Source: Flavobacterium sp. (GTDB taxonomy: Bacteria > Bacteroidota > Bacteroidia > Flavobacteriales > Flavobacteriaceae). From it: a stretch of 64,000 bases of DNA. Positions 32,229 to 41,122 of this stretch are shown in pieces. The translations under genes and the position numbers were made by a program. The notes beneath the pieces were generated by a model, which was not told where the DNA came from, did no database searches, and saw only the letters and a list, made by a program, of their open reading frames with translations. Numbering within the stretch: the stretch's first letter is position 1; every line of letters begins with the position of its first letter. The stretch lies in NCBI RefSeq assembly GCF_013823965.1, contig NZ_PNNA01000074.1, positions 1-64,000 of the forward strand, given 5' to 3'.

Positions 32229-33158
32229 ATGAATTCAAATAAAACAATTCGAATTGGGACTCGCGACAGCGAATTAGCGCTTTGGCAAGCCCATACAGTC
32301 CAAAAAAAATTAAACGATTTAGGCTATACAACCGAAATCATTGCCGTAAAATCGCAAGGCGACATCATTCTCGATAAACCGCTTTACGAACTCGGAATCA
32401 CCGGAATTTTCACGAAAACATTGGACATTGCCATGATAAATGGCCAAGTCGATATTGCCGTGCACTCGATGAAAGACGTGCCAACGGCTTTACCCATTGG
32501 TATTGTGCAAGCGGCGGTTCTTGAAAGAGCCAATACGTTGGATATTTTGGTTCACAAAGGAAACCTGGATTTTCTGGAAGAAAACGGAACCATTGCCACC
32601 GGAAGTTTGCGTCGTCAAGCGCAATGGCTCAACAAATATCCCAATCATATTGTAGTCGATTTGCGCGGCAACGTGAACACTCGAATGCAAAAATTGAATG
32701 AAAGTGACTGGAACGGAGCCGTTTTTGCCGCTGCAGGATTAGAAAGAATCAACTTGAAACCAACTGATTTTATCAATCTCGATTGGATGATTCCGGCACC
32801 GGCCCAAGGCGCAATGGTAGTGGTGGCGATGGGGAATAATGATTTTATACTCGACGCTGTTTCCCAATTGAATGATGTTGAAACCGAAATTTGCACCTAC
32901 ATCGAAAGACAATTCCTGAAAACGCTTGAAGGCGGTTGCACGGCACCAATCGGCGCTTTGGCAAGGTATTGCGAGTTGGAAGACACTTTTGTTTTCAAAG
33001 GTGCTTTGTTGGCTATTGACGGAAAAGAAAAACTGGAAATTGAAAAAATCGTGCCCGTTGAAGAATGGAAAAAATTGGGTTTCCTTTGTGCTCAAGAAAT
33101 CCTGGAAAAAGGTGGAGCAGAGTTGATGCAAACTATTAAGGAAAGTTTGAAGAAGTAA
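32229..33158 (+). CDS. hemC: Porphobilinogen deaminase (hydroxymethylbilane synthase)
   Basis: Joins four porphobilinogen molecules into hydroxymethylbilane. A 309-residue protein with IRIGTRDSELALWQA at the N-terminus, VHSMKDVPTALP, ATGSLRRQAQW and DLRGNVNTRM. The Cys that carries the dipyrromethane cofactor is Cys237 in LEGGCTAPIGA. It follows hemA after 55 bases and overlaps the hemD start by one base (TAATG). Confidence 0.97.
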   Translation: MNSNKTIRIGTRDSELALWQAHTVQKKLNDLGYTTEIIAVKSQGDIILDKPLYELGITGIFTKTLDIAMINGQVDIAVHSMKDVPTALPIGIVQAAVLERANTLDILVHKGNLDFLEENGTIATGSLRRQAQWLNKYPNHIVVDLRGNVNTRMQKLNESDWNGAVFAAAGLERINLKPTDFINLDWMIPAPAQGAMVVVAMGNNDFILDAVSQLNDVETEICTYIERQFLKTLEGGCTAPIGALARYCELEDTFVFKGALLAIDGKEKLEIEKIVPVEEWKKLGFLCAQEILEKGGAELMQTIKESLKK

Positions 33159-33823
33159 TGAGCAACCCAATCCATATTCTATCCACAAAAATACTTTTGA
33201 GCCATCAAAAGCAGGCCTTGTTGGATGCAGGTTTTTCAGTAACCGAAGCCAATTTTATCAAGACTAAAAACTCGGATTTCGACTTAAAAGGAATCAACGA
33301 CAATTTGATTTTTACCAGTCAAAATGCGGCTCAAAGCGTTTTGTTGCATCCCAAATGCGGCGAATTAAAATCCAAAAACGTGTTTTGTGTGGGAATGAAA
33401 ACCAAGGCATTGTTGGAAGAAAATGGTTTTACGGTCGAGGTTTACGTTGATTATGCTTCCGATTTGGCCGAAATCATCACCTTGATTTACGCCAAACAGA
33501 GCTATACTTTTTTCAGTGGTAATCTTCGAAAAGAAACCTTACCAAAAGCCTTGAAAGCAGCCAAAGTCAATTTCAATGAGATACAAGTTTATGAAACGAT
33601 ATTGACTCCGCACAAAATAAAAACGCCAGTCGATGGGATTTTGTTTTTCAGTCCGTCGGGAGTGGAAAGTTATTTGGCCGAAAACAAAATAAAAAATGAA
33701 ATTTGCTTTTGCATTGGCGAAACCACTGCAGAAGCTTTGGAAAAAACAGCCAGAAACATAATCATTGCCGATTCGCCTTCGGTTGAAAACGTGATTGAAG
33801 AATGCATAAACGAATATAATTAA
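33158..33823 (+). CDS. hemD: Uroporphyrinogen-III synthase
   Basis: A 221-residue protein that inverts ring D of hydroxymethylbilane and closes the ring. HemD sequences diverge strongly, but the two-lobed alpha/beta pattern is visible, with NLIFTSQNAAQSVL in the first lobe and a second-lobe block DGILFFSPSGVESYLAE and CIGETTAEALEK. It is translated directly from the hemC stop (1-base overlap) and is followed by hemE after 31 bases, which supports the assignment. Confidence 0.9.
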   Translation: MSNPIHILSTKILLSHQKQALLDAGFSVTEANFIKTKNSDFDLKGINDNLIFTSQNAAQSVLLHPKCGELKSKNVFCVGMKTKALLEENGFTVEVYVDYASDLAEIITLIYAKQSYTFFSGNLRKETLPKALKAAKVNFNEIQVYETILTPHKIKTPVDGILFFSPSGVESYLAENKIKNEICFCIGETTAEALEKTARNIIIADSPSVENVIEECINEYN

Positions 33824-33854
33824 TTAACCAAAAGCGAAAGCTTACATCTATAAA

Positions 33855-34883
33855 ATGATAAAGAACGACCTATTTTTAAAAGCATTAAAAGGAGAAACAG
33901 TAGAACGTCCGCCGGTTTGGATGATGCGTCAGGCAGGAAGATATTTGCCGGAATTCAGGGCTTTGCGTGATAAATACGATTTTTTCACCCGTTGCGAAAC
34001 GCCGGAATTGGCTGCTGAAATCACTGTGCAACCTATTCGAATTGTTGGGCCAGACGCCGCGATTTTGTTCTCGGATATTTTGGTGGTGCCAAGAGCGATG
34101 GGAATCCACGTGGAATTGAAAGACAATTTGGGGCCGATTATCCCCAATCCAATTCGCACGATGGAACAAGTGAATCAGGTTTATGTTCCCGATGTGAACG
34201 AAACTTTGGGCTATGTTTTTGATGCCGTGAAATTGACCAAAGAAATGCTGAACGATGAGGTGCCATTAATTGGTTTTGCCGGTTCGCCTTGGACGATTTT
34301 CTGTTATGCCGTGGAAGGAAAAGGTTCGAAAAGTTTTGATACTGCCAAAGGATTTTGTTTCTCAAATCCTGTTGCTGCTCACACTTTATTGCAAAAAATC
34401 ACCGATACAACCATATTATATCTAAAAGAAAAAGTGAAGGCTGGTTGCAACGCTATCCAGATTTTCGATTCTTGGGGCGGAATGCTTTCACCTGTAGATT
34501 ATCAGGAGTTTTCCTGGAAATACATCAACCAAATCGTGGAGGCGCTGGCCGAAATCACTCCGGTTATTGTTTTCGGAAAAGGATGTTGGTTTGCGCTTGG
34601 TGAAATGGGAAAAAGTAAAGCAGCTGCTCTTGGAGTAGATTGGACTTGTACGCCTAGAAATGCTCGTTATTTGTCGGGTGGAAACGTGACTTTACAAGGG
34701 AATTTTGATCCATCAAGATTGCTTTCGCCAATTCCGACCATCAAGAAAATGGTACACGAAATGATTGACGAATTCGGAAAAGACAAATACATAGCCAATT
34801 TGGGTCACGGAATTTTACCCAATATTCCTGTAGATCACGCTAAAGCATTTGTGGATGCGGTGAAGGAATACAAGCAAAAATAA
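33855..34883 (+). CDS. hemE: Uroporphyrinogen decarboxylase
   Basis: Removes four carboxyl groups from uroporphyrinogen III to give coproporphyrinogen III. A 342-residue protein with the first signature [17 protein letters not shown], the second signature in [27 protein letters not shown], and GNFDPSRLL near the end. Length and motifs are standard. It lies 9 bases before an unknown gene that is part of the same operon. Confidence 0.97.
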   Translation: MIKNDLFLKALKGETVERPPVWMMRQAGRYLPEFRALRDKYDFFTRCETPELAAEITVQPIRIVGPDAAILFSDILVVPRAMGIHVELKDNLGPIIPNPIRTMEQVNQVYVPDVNETLGYVFDAVKLTKEMLNDEVPLIGFAGSPWTIFCYAVEGKGSKSFDTAKGFCFSNPVAAHTLLQKITDTTILYLKEKVKAGCNAIQIFDSWGGMLSPVDYQEFSWKYINQIVEALAEITPVIVFGKGCWFALGEMGKSKAAALGVDWTCTPRNARYLSGGNVTLQGNFDPSRLLSPIPTIKKMVHEMIDEFGKDKYIANLGHGILPNIPVDHAKAFVDAVKEYKQK

Positions 34884-34892
34884 GTTTCGAAA

Positions 34893-35270
34893 ATGCTCAA
34901 CAAAGGCTTACGAGATCAGGAAAGTATTCGAATAGACAACATTCTAAAGATGTTGCATTCACTGACTTTTGTGCCTAAATTCTGGAATTTGGAAGATATT
35001 CTTTCGCTTGAAAATGAGCTAAAAGATTTGGGAATGAATGTCGAAAGTCTTCGTGATTTCGATGAAAAAGGATTGATTTCCCATTTGGAAAGACTTCATT
35101 TTGATTGGAATCATTTCGAGATATTTGCCGATTTTTTAATCGCTCTTTCGAAAAAAAGTCAATTTGATTTTTCAGGAAAAGCCATTGCCATTTACGATTA
35201 TGTTCAAAAGGAAAGCAAGGTCTTCTCGTTTGGAATTTTTAATAAGACAGCTCCTGTAAAAGCAAATTAA
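34893..35270 (+). CDS. Unknown 125-residue protein in the heme operon
   Basis: A soluble, mostly helical protein with no signal peptide or motif I can name. It has LHSLTFVPKFWNLEDILSLE, a DFDEKGLISHLERLHFDWNH block and FADFLIALSKKSQ. Base composition and codon use match the adjacent hem genes, unlike the next small gene. It starts 9 bases after hemE and is therefore in the operon. A role linked to uroporphyrinogen or coproporphyrinogen steps is possible, but nothing in the sequence shows one. Confidence 0.75.
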   Translation: MLNKGLRDQESIRIDNILKMLHSLTFVPKFWNLEDILSLENELKDLGMNVESLRDFDEKGLISHLERLHFDWNHFEIFADFLIALSKKSQFDFSGKAIAIYDYVQKESKVFSFGIFNKTAPVKAN

Positions 35271-35344
35271 TTTAGAATCATTAGTTGTATTTGACTTGAT
35301 TTAATACAAGGTAAAAGGTTTATTAAGTAATTAAAAAATAAAAT

Positions 35345-35650
35345 TTGAAATATTTGAAGATCAACAACAAAAATAATATTTTACCTATTGTGCTTTATAA
35401 TATATGGGTTTTATATGTATTGTATTTTTATTTTTTTAAACAAGAAATATTTAATAATCAAGCTCCTTGCGGAGCTGGCTATATGATGGTTGGATTAATG
35501 TTTTTTACTCCAATTTTATCACTGTTATTTTTGTTAGTACTTGCAATAATTAATTTAATTTCAAAAAAGAAATATTTCACTGATTATGAATATATTTCAT
35601 TACCCTTTTTATTATTAGTTGGAATTATGTTATTTAAAATGTTTATTTGA
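35345..35650 (+). CDS. Small AT-rich membrane protein between hemE and hemF
   Basis: A 101-residue protein with three hydrophobic segments (about 13-32, 46-71 and 84-100) and no family I recognise. The start is TTG at 35345, since an in-frame stop lies just upstream and the first ATG is well inside the protein. The region is clearly richer in A and T than the hem genes on either side. The stop lies 8 bases before hemF. It may be a recent insertion or an orphan gene; translation is not certain. Confidence 0.5.
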   Translation: MKYLKINNKNNILPIVLYNIWVLYVLYFYFFKQEIFNNQAPCGAGYMMVGLMFFTPILSLLFLLVLAIINLISKKKYFTDYEYISLPFLLLVGIMLFKMFI

Positions 35651-35657
35651 TTTAAAA

Positions 35658-36587
35658 ATGAAAGACAAATTCTATCAATATATACAAAATCTTCAAGACC
35701 AAATCTGTGCAGGATTAGAAGCTGCTGACGGCACAACTAAATTCAAAGAAGATCTTTGGGAACGACCAGAAGGCGGAGGTGGAAGAACACGCGTGATTGA
35801 AAACGGAACAGTTTTCGAAAAAGGTGGAGTAAATATATCTGCTGTTCACGGAAAATTACCGGACAGTATGCAGAAATTGTTCAATGTGGGCGAAGCCGAT
35901 TTTTTTGCCTGCGGATTGAGTTTGGTTTTGCATCCTAAAAGTCCAATGGTGCCAACGGTTCACGCCAATTGGCGCTATTTTGAAATGTACGATACTTCGA
36001 CTCCGCTCAGTACAGGTTCAGGAAAAGTAATTCAACAATGGTTTGGCGGCGGACAGGATTTAACTCCGTATTATTTGTTTGAAGAAGATGCCAAACATTT
36101 TCACCAAACTTGTAAAACCGCTTGTGACAAACACAATTCGGATTTTTATCTAAAATATAAAAAACAATGTGATGCTTATTTTTGGAACGCACATCGTAAC
36201 GAAGCCCGCGGAATTGGTGGTTTGTTCTTTGATTATTGCAAAGCAAATGAGCAAATGTCAATGGAAAATTGGTTTGATTTTGTAACTGAAGTCGGTAACA
36301 GTTTTCTGGAAGCCTACGTTCCAATTGTCGAAAAAAGAAAAAAATTACTATATTCGGATGCCAATAGAACTTGGCAAGAAATCCGTCGAGGACGTTATGT
36401 CGAATTCAATTTGGTACACGACAAAGGCACCTTGTTTGGTTTGAAAACCAACGGAAGAATAGAAAGTATTTTGATGAGTTTGCCACCTCACGTTCAGTGG
36501 GTTTATGACCATCATCCGGAAGCCGGAAGCGAAGAAGAAAAATTATTGAAAGTATTACAACAACCAAAAGAATGGATTGCAGATTGA
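35658..36587 (+). CDS. hemF: Oxygen-dependent coproporphyrinogen III oxidase
   Basis: Oxidatively decarboxylates coproporphyrinogen III to protoporphyrinogen IX using oxygen. I place the start at the ATG at 35658 (MKDKFYQYIQNLQ, 309 residues), because an upstream ATG in frame would overlap the previous gene and add non-family sequence. Family blocks are GGGGRTRVIENG, VHANWRYFEMYD, WFGGGQDLTPYYLFEEDAKH and EARGIGGLFFDY. Choice of HemF over HemN indicates aerobic heme synthesis. The gap to hemB contains a repeat. Confidence 0.95.
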   Translation: MKDKFYQYIQNLQDQICAGLEAADGTTKFKEDLWERPEGGGGRTRVIENGTVFEKGGVNISAVHGKLPDSMQKLFNVGEADFFACGLSLVLHPKSPMVPTVHANWRYFEMYDTSTPLSTGSGKVIQQWFGGGQDLTPYYLFEEDAKHFHQTCKTACDKHNSDFYLKYKKQCDAYFWNAHRNEARGIGGLFFDYCKANEQMSMENWFDFVTEVGNSFLEAYVPIVEKRKKLLYSDANRTWQEIRRGRYVEFNLVHDKGTLFGLKTNGRIESILMSLPPHVQWVYDHHPEAGSEEEKLLKVLQQPKEWIAD

Positions 36588-36588
36588 T

Positions 36589-36662
36589 GATTAACGATTT
36601 TTGATTTCAGATTTTCTGAGATCGTCAAATCGTTTTAAATCATAAATCAGCAATCGTTAATC
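36589..36662. repeat. Inverted repeat in the hemF-hemB spacer
   Basis: GATTAACGATT at 36589-36599 and AATCGTTAATC at 36652-36662 are perfect inverses, with further GATTTCAGATT and AAATCATAAATCA pieces between and after them. The content matches the GATTTTAGATTTCAG repeat family seen near mnmG and after the desaturase gene. No gene is in this 91-base gap. Confidence 0.6.
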
Positions 36663-36678
36663 TAAAATCATAAATCAT

Positions 36679-37674
36679 ATGTTCCCATTACAAAGAGGTA
36701 GAAGATTAAGAACCAACGAAAGTATTCGTTCCTTAGTTCGAGAAACGACATTAAGTCCGTCCGATTTTATGTTCCCAATGTTCATTGCAGAAGGAGAAAA
36801 CATAAAAGTTGAAATTCCATCAATGGTAGGAATTTACCGCCGTTCGATAGATTTAACCGTGGAAGAAGTTAAAGAACTTTTTGCTTTGGGAATTCGTGCC
36901 GTAAATATTTACGTAAAAGTCGACGAATCCCTAAAAGACAATACCGGAAAAGAAGCTTGGAATCCTGATGGATTGATGCAAAGAGCCATTAAAGCCATCA
37001 AAGCAACTTGTCCGGAAATGATTGTTATGCCTGATGTGGCTCTCGATCCATATTCTATTTATGGCCACGACGGAATCATCGAAAACGGGGATATTGCCAA
37101 CGATGCGACCAACGATGCTTTGGTAAAAATGGCGGTTTCTCACGCTCAGGCTGGAGCCGATTTTGTTGCGCCAAGCGATATGATGGATGGTCGTGTTTTG
37201 CGTTTGCGTCAAGGATTGGATGCTGCAGGATTTCAAAATGTGGGAATAATGAGTTATTCGGCTAAATATGCTTCGGCATTTTACGGACCATTCCGTGATG
37301 CTTTGGGCAGTGCGCCAAAAGATGCAGATATTGTCGTTCCAAAAGACAAAAAAACCTACCAAATGGATTATGCCAATCGCATCGAAGCCATTCGTGAAGT
37401 ACTAATGGATGTCGAAGAAGGTGCTGATATGGTGATGGTAAAACCTGGAATAGCATATCTTGATATTGTTCGCGAAGTAAAAAATGCAGTGAATGTTCCC
37501 GTAACCGTTTTTCATGTTTCGGGCGAATACGCGATGATCAAAGCCGCAGCAGAAAGAGGTTGGCTCGATCACGACAAAATCATGATGGAGCAATTAATGT
37601 GTATCAAAAGGGCAGGAGCGAGTTTGATTTCGACCTATTTTGCCAAAGAAGCCGCTATAATTTTAAACAAATAA
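36679..37674 (+). CDS. hemB: Porphobilinogen synthase (5-aminolevulinate dehydratase)
   Basis: Condenses two 5-aminolevulinate molecules to porphobilinogen. A 331-residue protein with both Schiff-base lysines: Lys196 in YSAKYASAFYGPFRDA and Lys255 in MVKPGIAYLD. The block FVAPSDMMDGRVLRLRQGLD is also present; the region of the active-site zinc lacks the triple-Cys motif of the animal/yeast type, so a magnesium-dependent form is likely. It is the last hem gene of the operon and is followed at once by a c-type cytochrome gene. Confidence 0.96.
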   Translation: MFPLQRGRRLRTNESIRSLVRETTLSPSDFMFPMFIAEGENIKVEIPSMVGIYRRSIDLTVEEVKELFALGIRAVNIYVKVDESLKDNTGKEAWNPDGLMQRAIKAIKATCPEMIVMPDVALDPYSIYGHDGIIENGDIANDATNDALVKMAVSHAQAGADFVAPSDMMDGRVLRLRQGLDAAGFQNVGIMSYSAKYASAFYGPFRDALGSAPKDADIVVPKDKKTYQMDYANRIEAIREVLMDVEEGADMVMVKPGIAYLDIVREVKNAVNVPVTVFHVSGEYAMIKAAAERGWLDHDKIMMEQLMCIKRAGASLISTYFAKEAAIILNK

Positions 37675-37676
37675 AT

Positions 37677-38081
37677 ATGAAGAAAGTTATATTTTTAATG
37701 TCCGTTTTAGTTTTGATGTCCTGTAAAAAAGAAAGTGAAGAATCCTTTGGCAAACCTGAAACAACAAATGAAACAACAAATGAAGCTACTACCGAAGTTC
37801 AAAAACCCGAAGAATTGGGAAAAGAAATTTTTAACGGTAAAGGAGCTTGCGTGGCTTGCCATAAACCCGATGTGAAACTAGTTGGCCCAAGTTTACAAGA
37901 CATTGCCAAAATCTATAAAGACAAAAATGGCGACATGGTTACTTTCCTTAAAGGCGAAGGCGAAGCAATTGTAGATCCAACACAATATGAAGTAATGAAA
38001 GCCAATTTTGCCATAACAAAAACATTTTCTGATGAAGAACTAAAAGCCCTGGAAGCTTATGTTTATTCGAATTTGAAATAA
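37677..38081 (+). CDS. c-type cytochrome lipoprotein
   Basis: A 134-residue lipoprotein with signal MKKVIFLMSVLVLMSCKK (lipidated Cys16), a short Thr/Glu-rich linker, and one cytochrome c domain with heme motif CVACH (Cys58, Cys61, His62). Met in the C-terminal half (QYEVMKANF) is the likely second axial ligand. I chose the ATG at 37677 because it starts 2 bases after the hemB stop and gives the lipoprotein signal; the frame is open upstream but inside hemB. A heme protein placed at the end of a heme operon fits well. Confidence 0.9.
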   Translation: MKKVIFLMSVLVLMSCKKESEESFGKPETTNETTNEATTEVQKPEELGKEIFNGKGACVACHKPDVKLVGPSLQDIAKIYKDKNGDMVTFLKGEGEAIVDPTQYEVMKANFAITKTFSDEELKALEAYVYSNLK

Positions 38082-38121
38082 TCGTCATCTTTGACTTGAG
38101 GAGTGAGAAGCTCATATAAAC

Positions 38122-38150
38122 AAAACCATTTCAACCGAGATGGTTTTTTT
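38122..38150 (+). terminator. Terminator of the heme operon
   Basis: AAAACCAT and ATGGTTTT pair around a 10-base loop and run into a T tract, 40 bases after the cytochrome stop. Confidence 0.8.
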
Positions 38151-38166
38151 ATAGCTAAATTCTTTG

Positions 38167-38196
38167 TTTGCATTGCCAAAAACTTTCTGTACTTTG
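38167..38196 (+). promoter_or_regulatory. Promoter of the alkyltransferase gene
   Basis: TTTG at 38167-38170, a 19-base spacer, then TACTTTG at 38190-38196 (TAnTTTG variant), 23 bases before the chosen ATG at 38220. It supports that start over a longer frame upstream. Confidence 0.6.
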
Positions 38197-38219
38197 CGGG
38201 TAAGTTTTTTTTCTTGATT

Positions 38220-38690
38220 ATGGAAACTGTTTACATCAAAACGCCTTTAGGAATCGCCAGAATAATAGGGGATGAAAACGGCATTTCAACCATTTCAGTT
38301 TCAGATGAAGGTGAGATTTCAGCAACAATTCCAATGGTTTTACAAGAAGCCGTTTTCCAACTCGACGACTATTTTGAAGGGAAAAGAATCAATTTTACCT
38401 TTAAATTAAATCCTTCAGGAACTGAATTTCAGCAAAAAGTTTGGCGAGAATTACTCGAAATACCTTTCGGAAAAACGATGTCATATTTAGAACTTTCCAA
38501 AAAAATGGGCGATGTCAAAGCCATTCGCGCCGTGGCTTCCGCCAATGGGAAAAATCCGCTTTGGATTGTGGTTCCCTGCCACAGAGTCATCGGAACCGAT
38601 GGTTCGCTTACTGGTTATGCCGGTGGATTGTGGCGGAAAAAATGGCTGTTGGGACACGAAAATCCCACTTCGCAGCAAAGTTTGTTTTAG
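38220..38690 (+). CDS. Methylated-DNA-protein cysteine methyltransferase
   Basis: A 156-residue suicide DNA-repair protein that takes methyl groups from O6-methylguanine. The active site is VVPCHRVIGTDGSLTGYAGG with Cys120, and the DNA-binding block FQQKVWRELLEIPFGKTMSY precedes it. The start METVYIKTPLG at 38220 fits the promoter and the family length. The N-terminal ribonuclease-like domain is present but short. It is monocistronic. Confidence 0.94.
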   Translation: METVYIKTPLGIARIIGDENGISTISVSDEGEISATIPMVLQEAVFQLDDYFEGKRINFTFKLNPSGTEFQQKVWRELLEIPFGKTMSYLELSKKMGDVKAIRAVASANGKNPLWIVVPCHRVIGTDGSLTGYAGGLWRKKWLLGHENPTSQQSLF

Positions 38691-38817
38691 GAATTACGTG
38701 AATTGAACGAATTTTCACTAATTTAAATTTATTGGATTACAAAATTGACTAAATTTAGGACTTCAAAAGTTTATATTTTTTTTTCAATGTATTAAATCTG
38801 TGTTCAAATAAATCATT

Positions 38818-39531
38818 ATGATCGAAAAAATCAACCTCAACAACATCCTGTTTCTCGACATAGAAACGGTTCCTGAAGTAGCCGATTTCAATTCTTTGGA
38901 TGATGAAATGAAAGGGTTATGGGAACACAAAACCCAATACCAGCGCAAAGATGAATACACACCCGAGGATTTTTACGATCGAGCCGGAATTTGGGCCGAG
39001 TTTGGGAAAATTGTCTGTATTTCGGTAGGTTATTTTGTCATCAAGGGCGATATTCGGAATTTTAGGGTGACTTCTTTTTTTGGAGAGGAAACGAAAATCC
39101 TGAAAGACTTCAACAATCTGCTCAACAATCATTTCAATCAGCCGCAACACGTTTTGTGTGGGCATAACGCCAAGGAATTTGACATTCCGTTTCTGGCGCG
39201 CCGAATGATTATAAACAACATTGCCATTCCCGATAAGCTCAATTTATTTGGCAAAAAACCTTGGGAAATTCCGCATCTGGATACTTTAGAATTGTGGAAA
39301 TTTGGCGACTACAAGCATTTTACTTCCTTGAAATTAATGTGTAAAGTTCTCGGAATACCTTCACCAAAAGGCGATATCGATGGCAGTCAGGTAGGTCATG
39401 TTTTTTATGTGGAAAAAGACATCGACCGAATAGTCACTTATTGCGAAAAAGACACCATTGCCGTGGCACAGATTTTCCTTCGCCTTCGCCGGCAAGATTT
39501 GTTGATTGAGGAAGAGATTATGCATGTTTAA
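38818..39531 (+). CDS. 3'-5' exonuclease related to the PolB exonuclease domain
   Basis: A 237-residue DEDDy-type exonuclease. Exo I is ILFLDIETVPEV with Asp14 and Glu16, Exo II is CGHNAKEFDIPFLARR, and Exo III is YCEKDTIAVAQIF with Tyr and Asp. The family occurs as a stand-alone protein in many Bacteroidota and is predicted to act in DNA repair or proofreading. No polymerase gene is near. It stands alone, 124 bases before the next gene. Confidence 0.87.
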   Translation: MIEKINLNNILFLDIETVPEVADFNSLDDEMKGLWEHKTQYQRKDEYTPEDFYDRAGIWAEFGKIVCISVGYFVIKGDIRNFRVTSFFGEETKILKDFNNLLNNHFNQPQHVLCGHNAKEFDIPFLARRMIINNIAIPDKLNLFGKKPWEIPHLDTLELWKFGDYKHFTSLKLMCKVLGIPSPKGDIDGSQVGHVFYVEKDIDRIVTYCEKDTIAVAQIFLRLRRQDLLIEEEIMHV

Positions 39532-39655
39532 TTATTCACCGCAAATTTGGAAATTGGACTTTTTATAATTCAAATATTTATTTCCAATTTATTTTAATTT
39601 GCGAATTTGAGGCTGAACTTTTTTAAAATATTTACATTTACAAAAATTATATATT

Positions 39656-41095
39656 ATGGTATTGAGCAGATTTTGGTTGGTTATTTTCATTTCTTCGATT
39701 GCATTTGTGATTTTCAGTTTGTTCTCTGGTAACAGTTATACTATTGACCACGTTTTAAACGGAAAAAAAGACGATCCTGTTTTAATTTCTGAGAAATATA
39801 TGGATCAGATTCCTGTTTTTATAAAAGACAGCATCAATGAATCGGAAGAAAAAACCTTTGTTATCAACCGTGATACGCTAAATGCCGATACTACTTATGT
39901 GTATAAAAATAAAGTGGTGAAAATTTTTAGTGGTGTTCAAAAATCGGATGGGTTGTTACCCACTTGCAAAAGCACCTTGCTGGATTTGATTTTGCCGCTT
40001 ATGGCTTATTTGGCTTTTTTCTGCGGTTTGATGGAGCTTTTAATCATTTCTGGAGCCTCTGAAAAACTGGCCAAAGGATTGAGTCCGGTATTTGTAAAAG
40101 TGTTTCCAAGTATTCCCAAAAATCACCCGTCGATTTCCTATATGACCTTAAATTTTGCAGCTAATTTCTTGGGATTGGATTCCGCAGCTACTCCTTTTGG
40201 ATTGAAGGCGATGGAAAGTTTACAAGAAATAAATCCCGAAAAAGACAAGGCTAGCGATGCACAAATTATGTTTATGTGTCTGCACGCTTCGGGACTTACC
40301 TTAATCGCAACTTCTATTATTGGTTATCGTGCTGCTGCCAATGCCAGCAACCCCGCCGATGTGATGTTGCCTTGTATCATCACATCGTTTATTGGTACGA
40401 TTGCCGCTTTTCTTATAGTTGGAATCAAGCAGAAAATCAATTTCAAAAGTGCTTCTTTAGTTTTGTCTTTAATGGTTTTGATTGCAGCCATAGTTGGTTT
40501 GTTGATGTACGTAAACCATTTGGATTTAATTGGAAAAAATTATTTTACTTCTAATCTTTCGGCCTTGATATTGGTAGGGATTATCGTGGCTACATTAGTC
40601 TTGTCCTTTGTCAAGGAAAAGAAATTTACCGAGGCAAATACCACGGTTTATGAGGCTTTTGTTTCGGGTGCTAATAACGGGCTTAAAACCGGCGTAACTA
40701 TTTTTCCCTATGTATTGGGAATGTTGGTGGCCATTTCATTGTTCAGAAACAGCGGGTTGTTCGAAATTATCAGTAACTGGATTGCTTTTGCTTTTTCCAA
40801 TATGGGAGTCAGCAAAGAAATCACCGATGCTTTGCCGGTTGCTTTGCTAAGACCGTTCAGTTCTGCGGGTTCAAGAGGATTTTTGATTGATTCGATGAAT
40901 ACTTTTGGCGCCGATTCCTTAACGGGTCGCTTGAGCAGCATTTTTCAATGCAGTGCCGAAAGCACTTTCTATGTGATTGCGGTTTATTTTGGCTCGGTTA
41001 ACATCAAAAACACCCGATATGCTTTAGGAACAATGCTTTTGGTGGACGTAATTTGCGTGATTACGGCGATTTTTGTGGCGAGCTGGTTTTTTTAA
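39656..41095 (+). CDS. SpmA/SpmB-like nucleoside-recognition membrane protein (fusion)
   Basis: A 479-residue inner-membrane protein with about ten hydrophobic segments and a non-hydrophobic stretch after the first one (about 25-105). It looks like SpmA and SpmB joined: the first half has FCGLMELLIISGASEKLAKG and LNFAANFLGLDSAATPFGLK, the second half has AFVSGANNGLKTGVTIFPY, PVALLRPFSSAGSRGF and IFQCSAESTFYV. These Gate domains are found in nucleoside transporters and spore maturation proteins. There is no sporulation in this group, so it presumably serves as a transporter or envelope factor. Confidence 0.85.
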   Translation: MVLSRFWLVIFISSIAFVIFSLFSGNSYTIDHVLNGKKDDPVLISEKYMDQIPVFIKDSINESEEKTFVINRDTLNADTTYVYKNKVVKIFSGVQKSDGLLPTCKSTLLDLILPLMAYLAFFCGLMELLIISGASEKLAKGLSPVFVKVFPSIPKNHPSISYMTLNFAANFLGLDSAATPFGLKAMESLQEINPEKDKASDAQIMFMCLHASGLTLIATSIIGYRAAANASNPADVMLPCIITSFIGTIAAFLIVGIKQKINFKSASLVLSLMVLIAAIVGLLMYVNHLDLIGKNYFTSNLSALILVGIIVATLVLSFVKEKKFTEANTTVYEAFVSGANNGLKTGVTIFPYVLGMLVAISLFRNSGLFEIISNWIAFAFSNMGVSKEITDALPVALLRPFSSAGSRGFLIDSMNTFGADSLTGRLSSIFQCSAESTFYVIAVYFGSVNIKNTRYALGTMLLVDVICVITAIFVASWFF

Positions 41096-41122
41096 TTCAA
41101 CTTAAAAAATTGATATACACCC

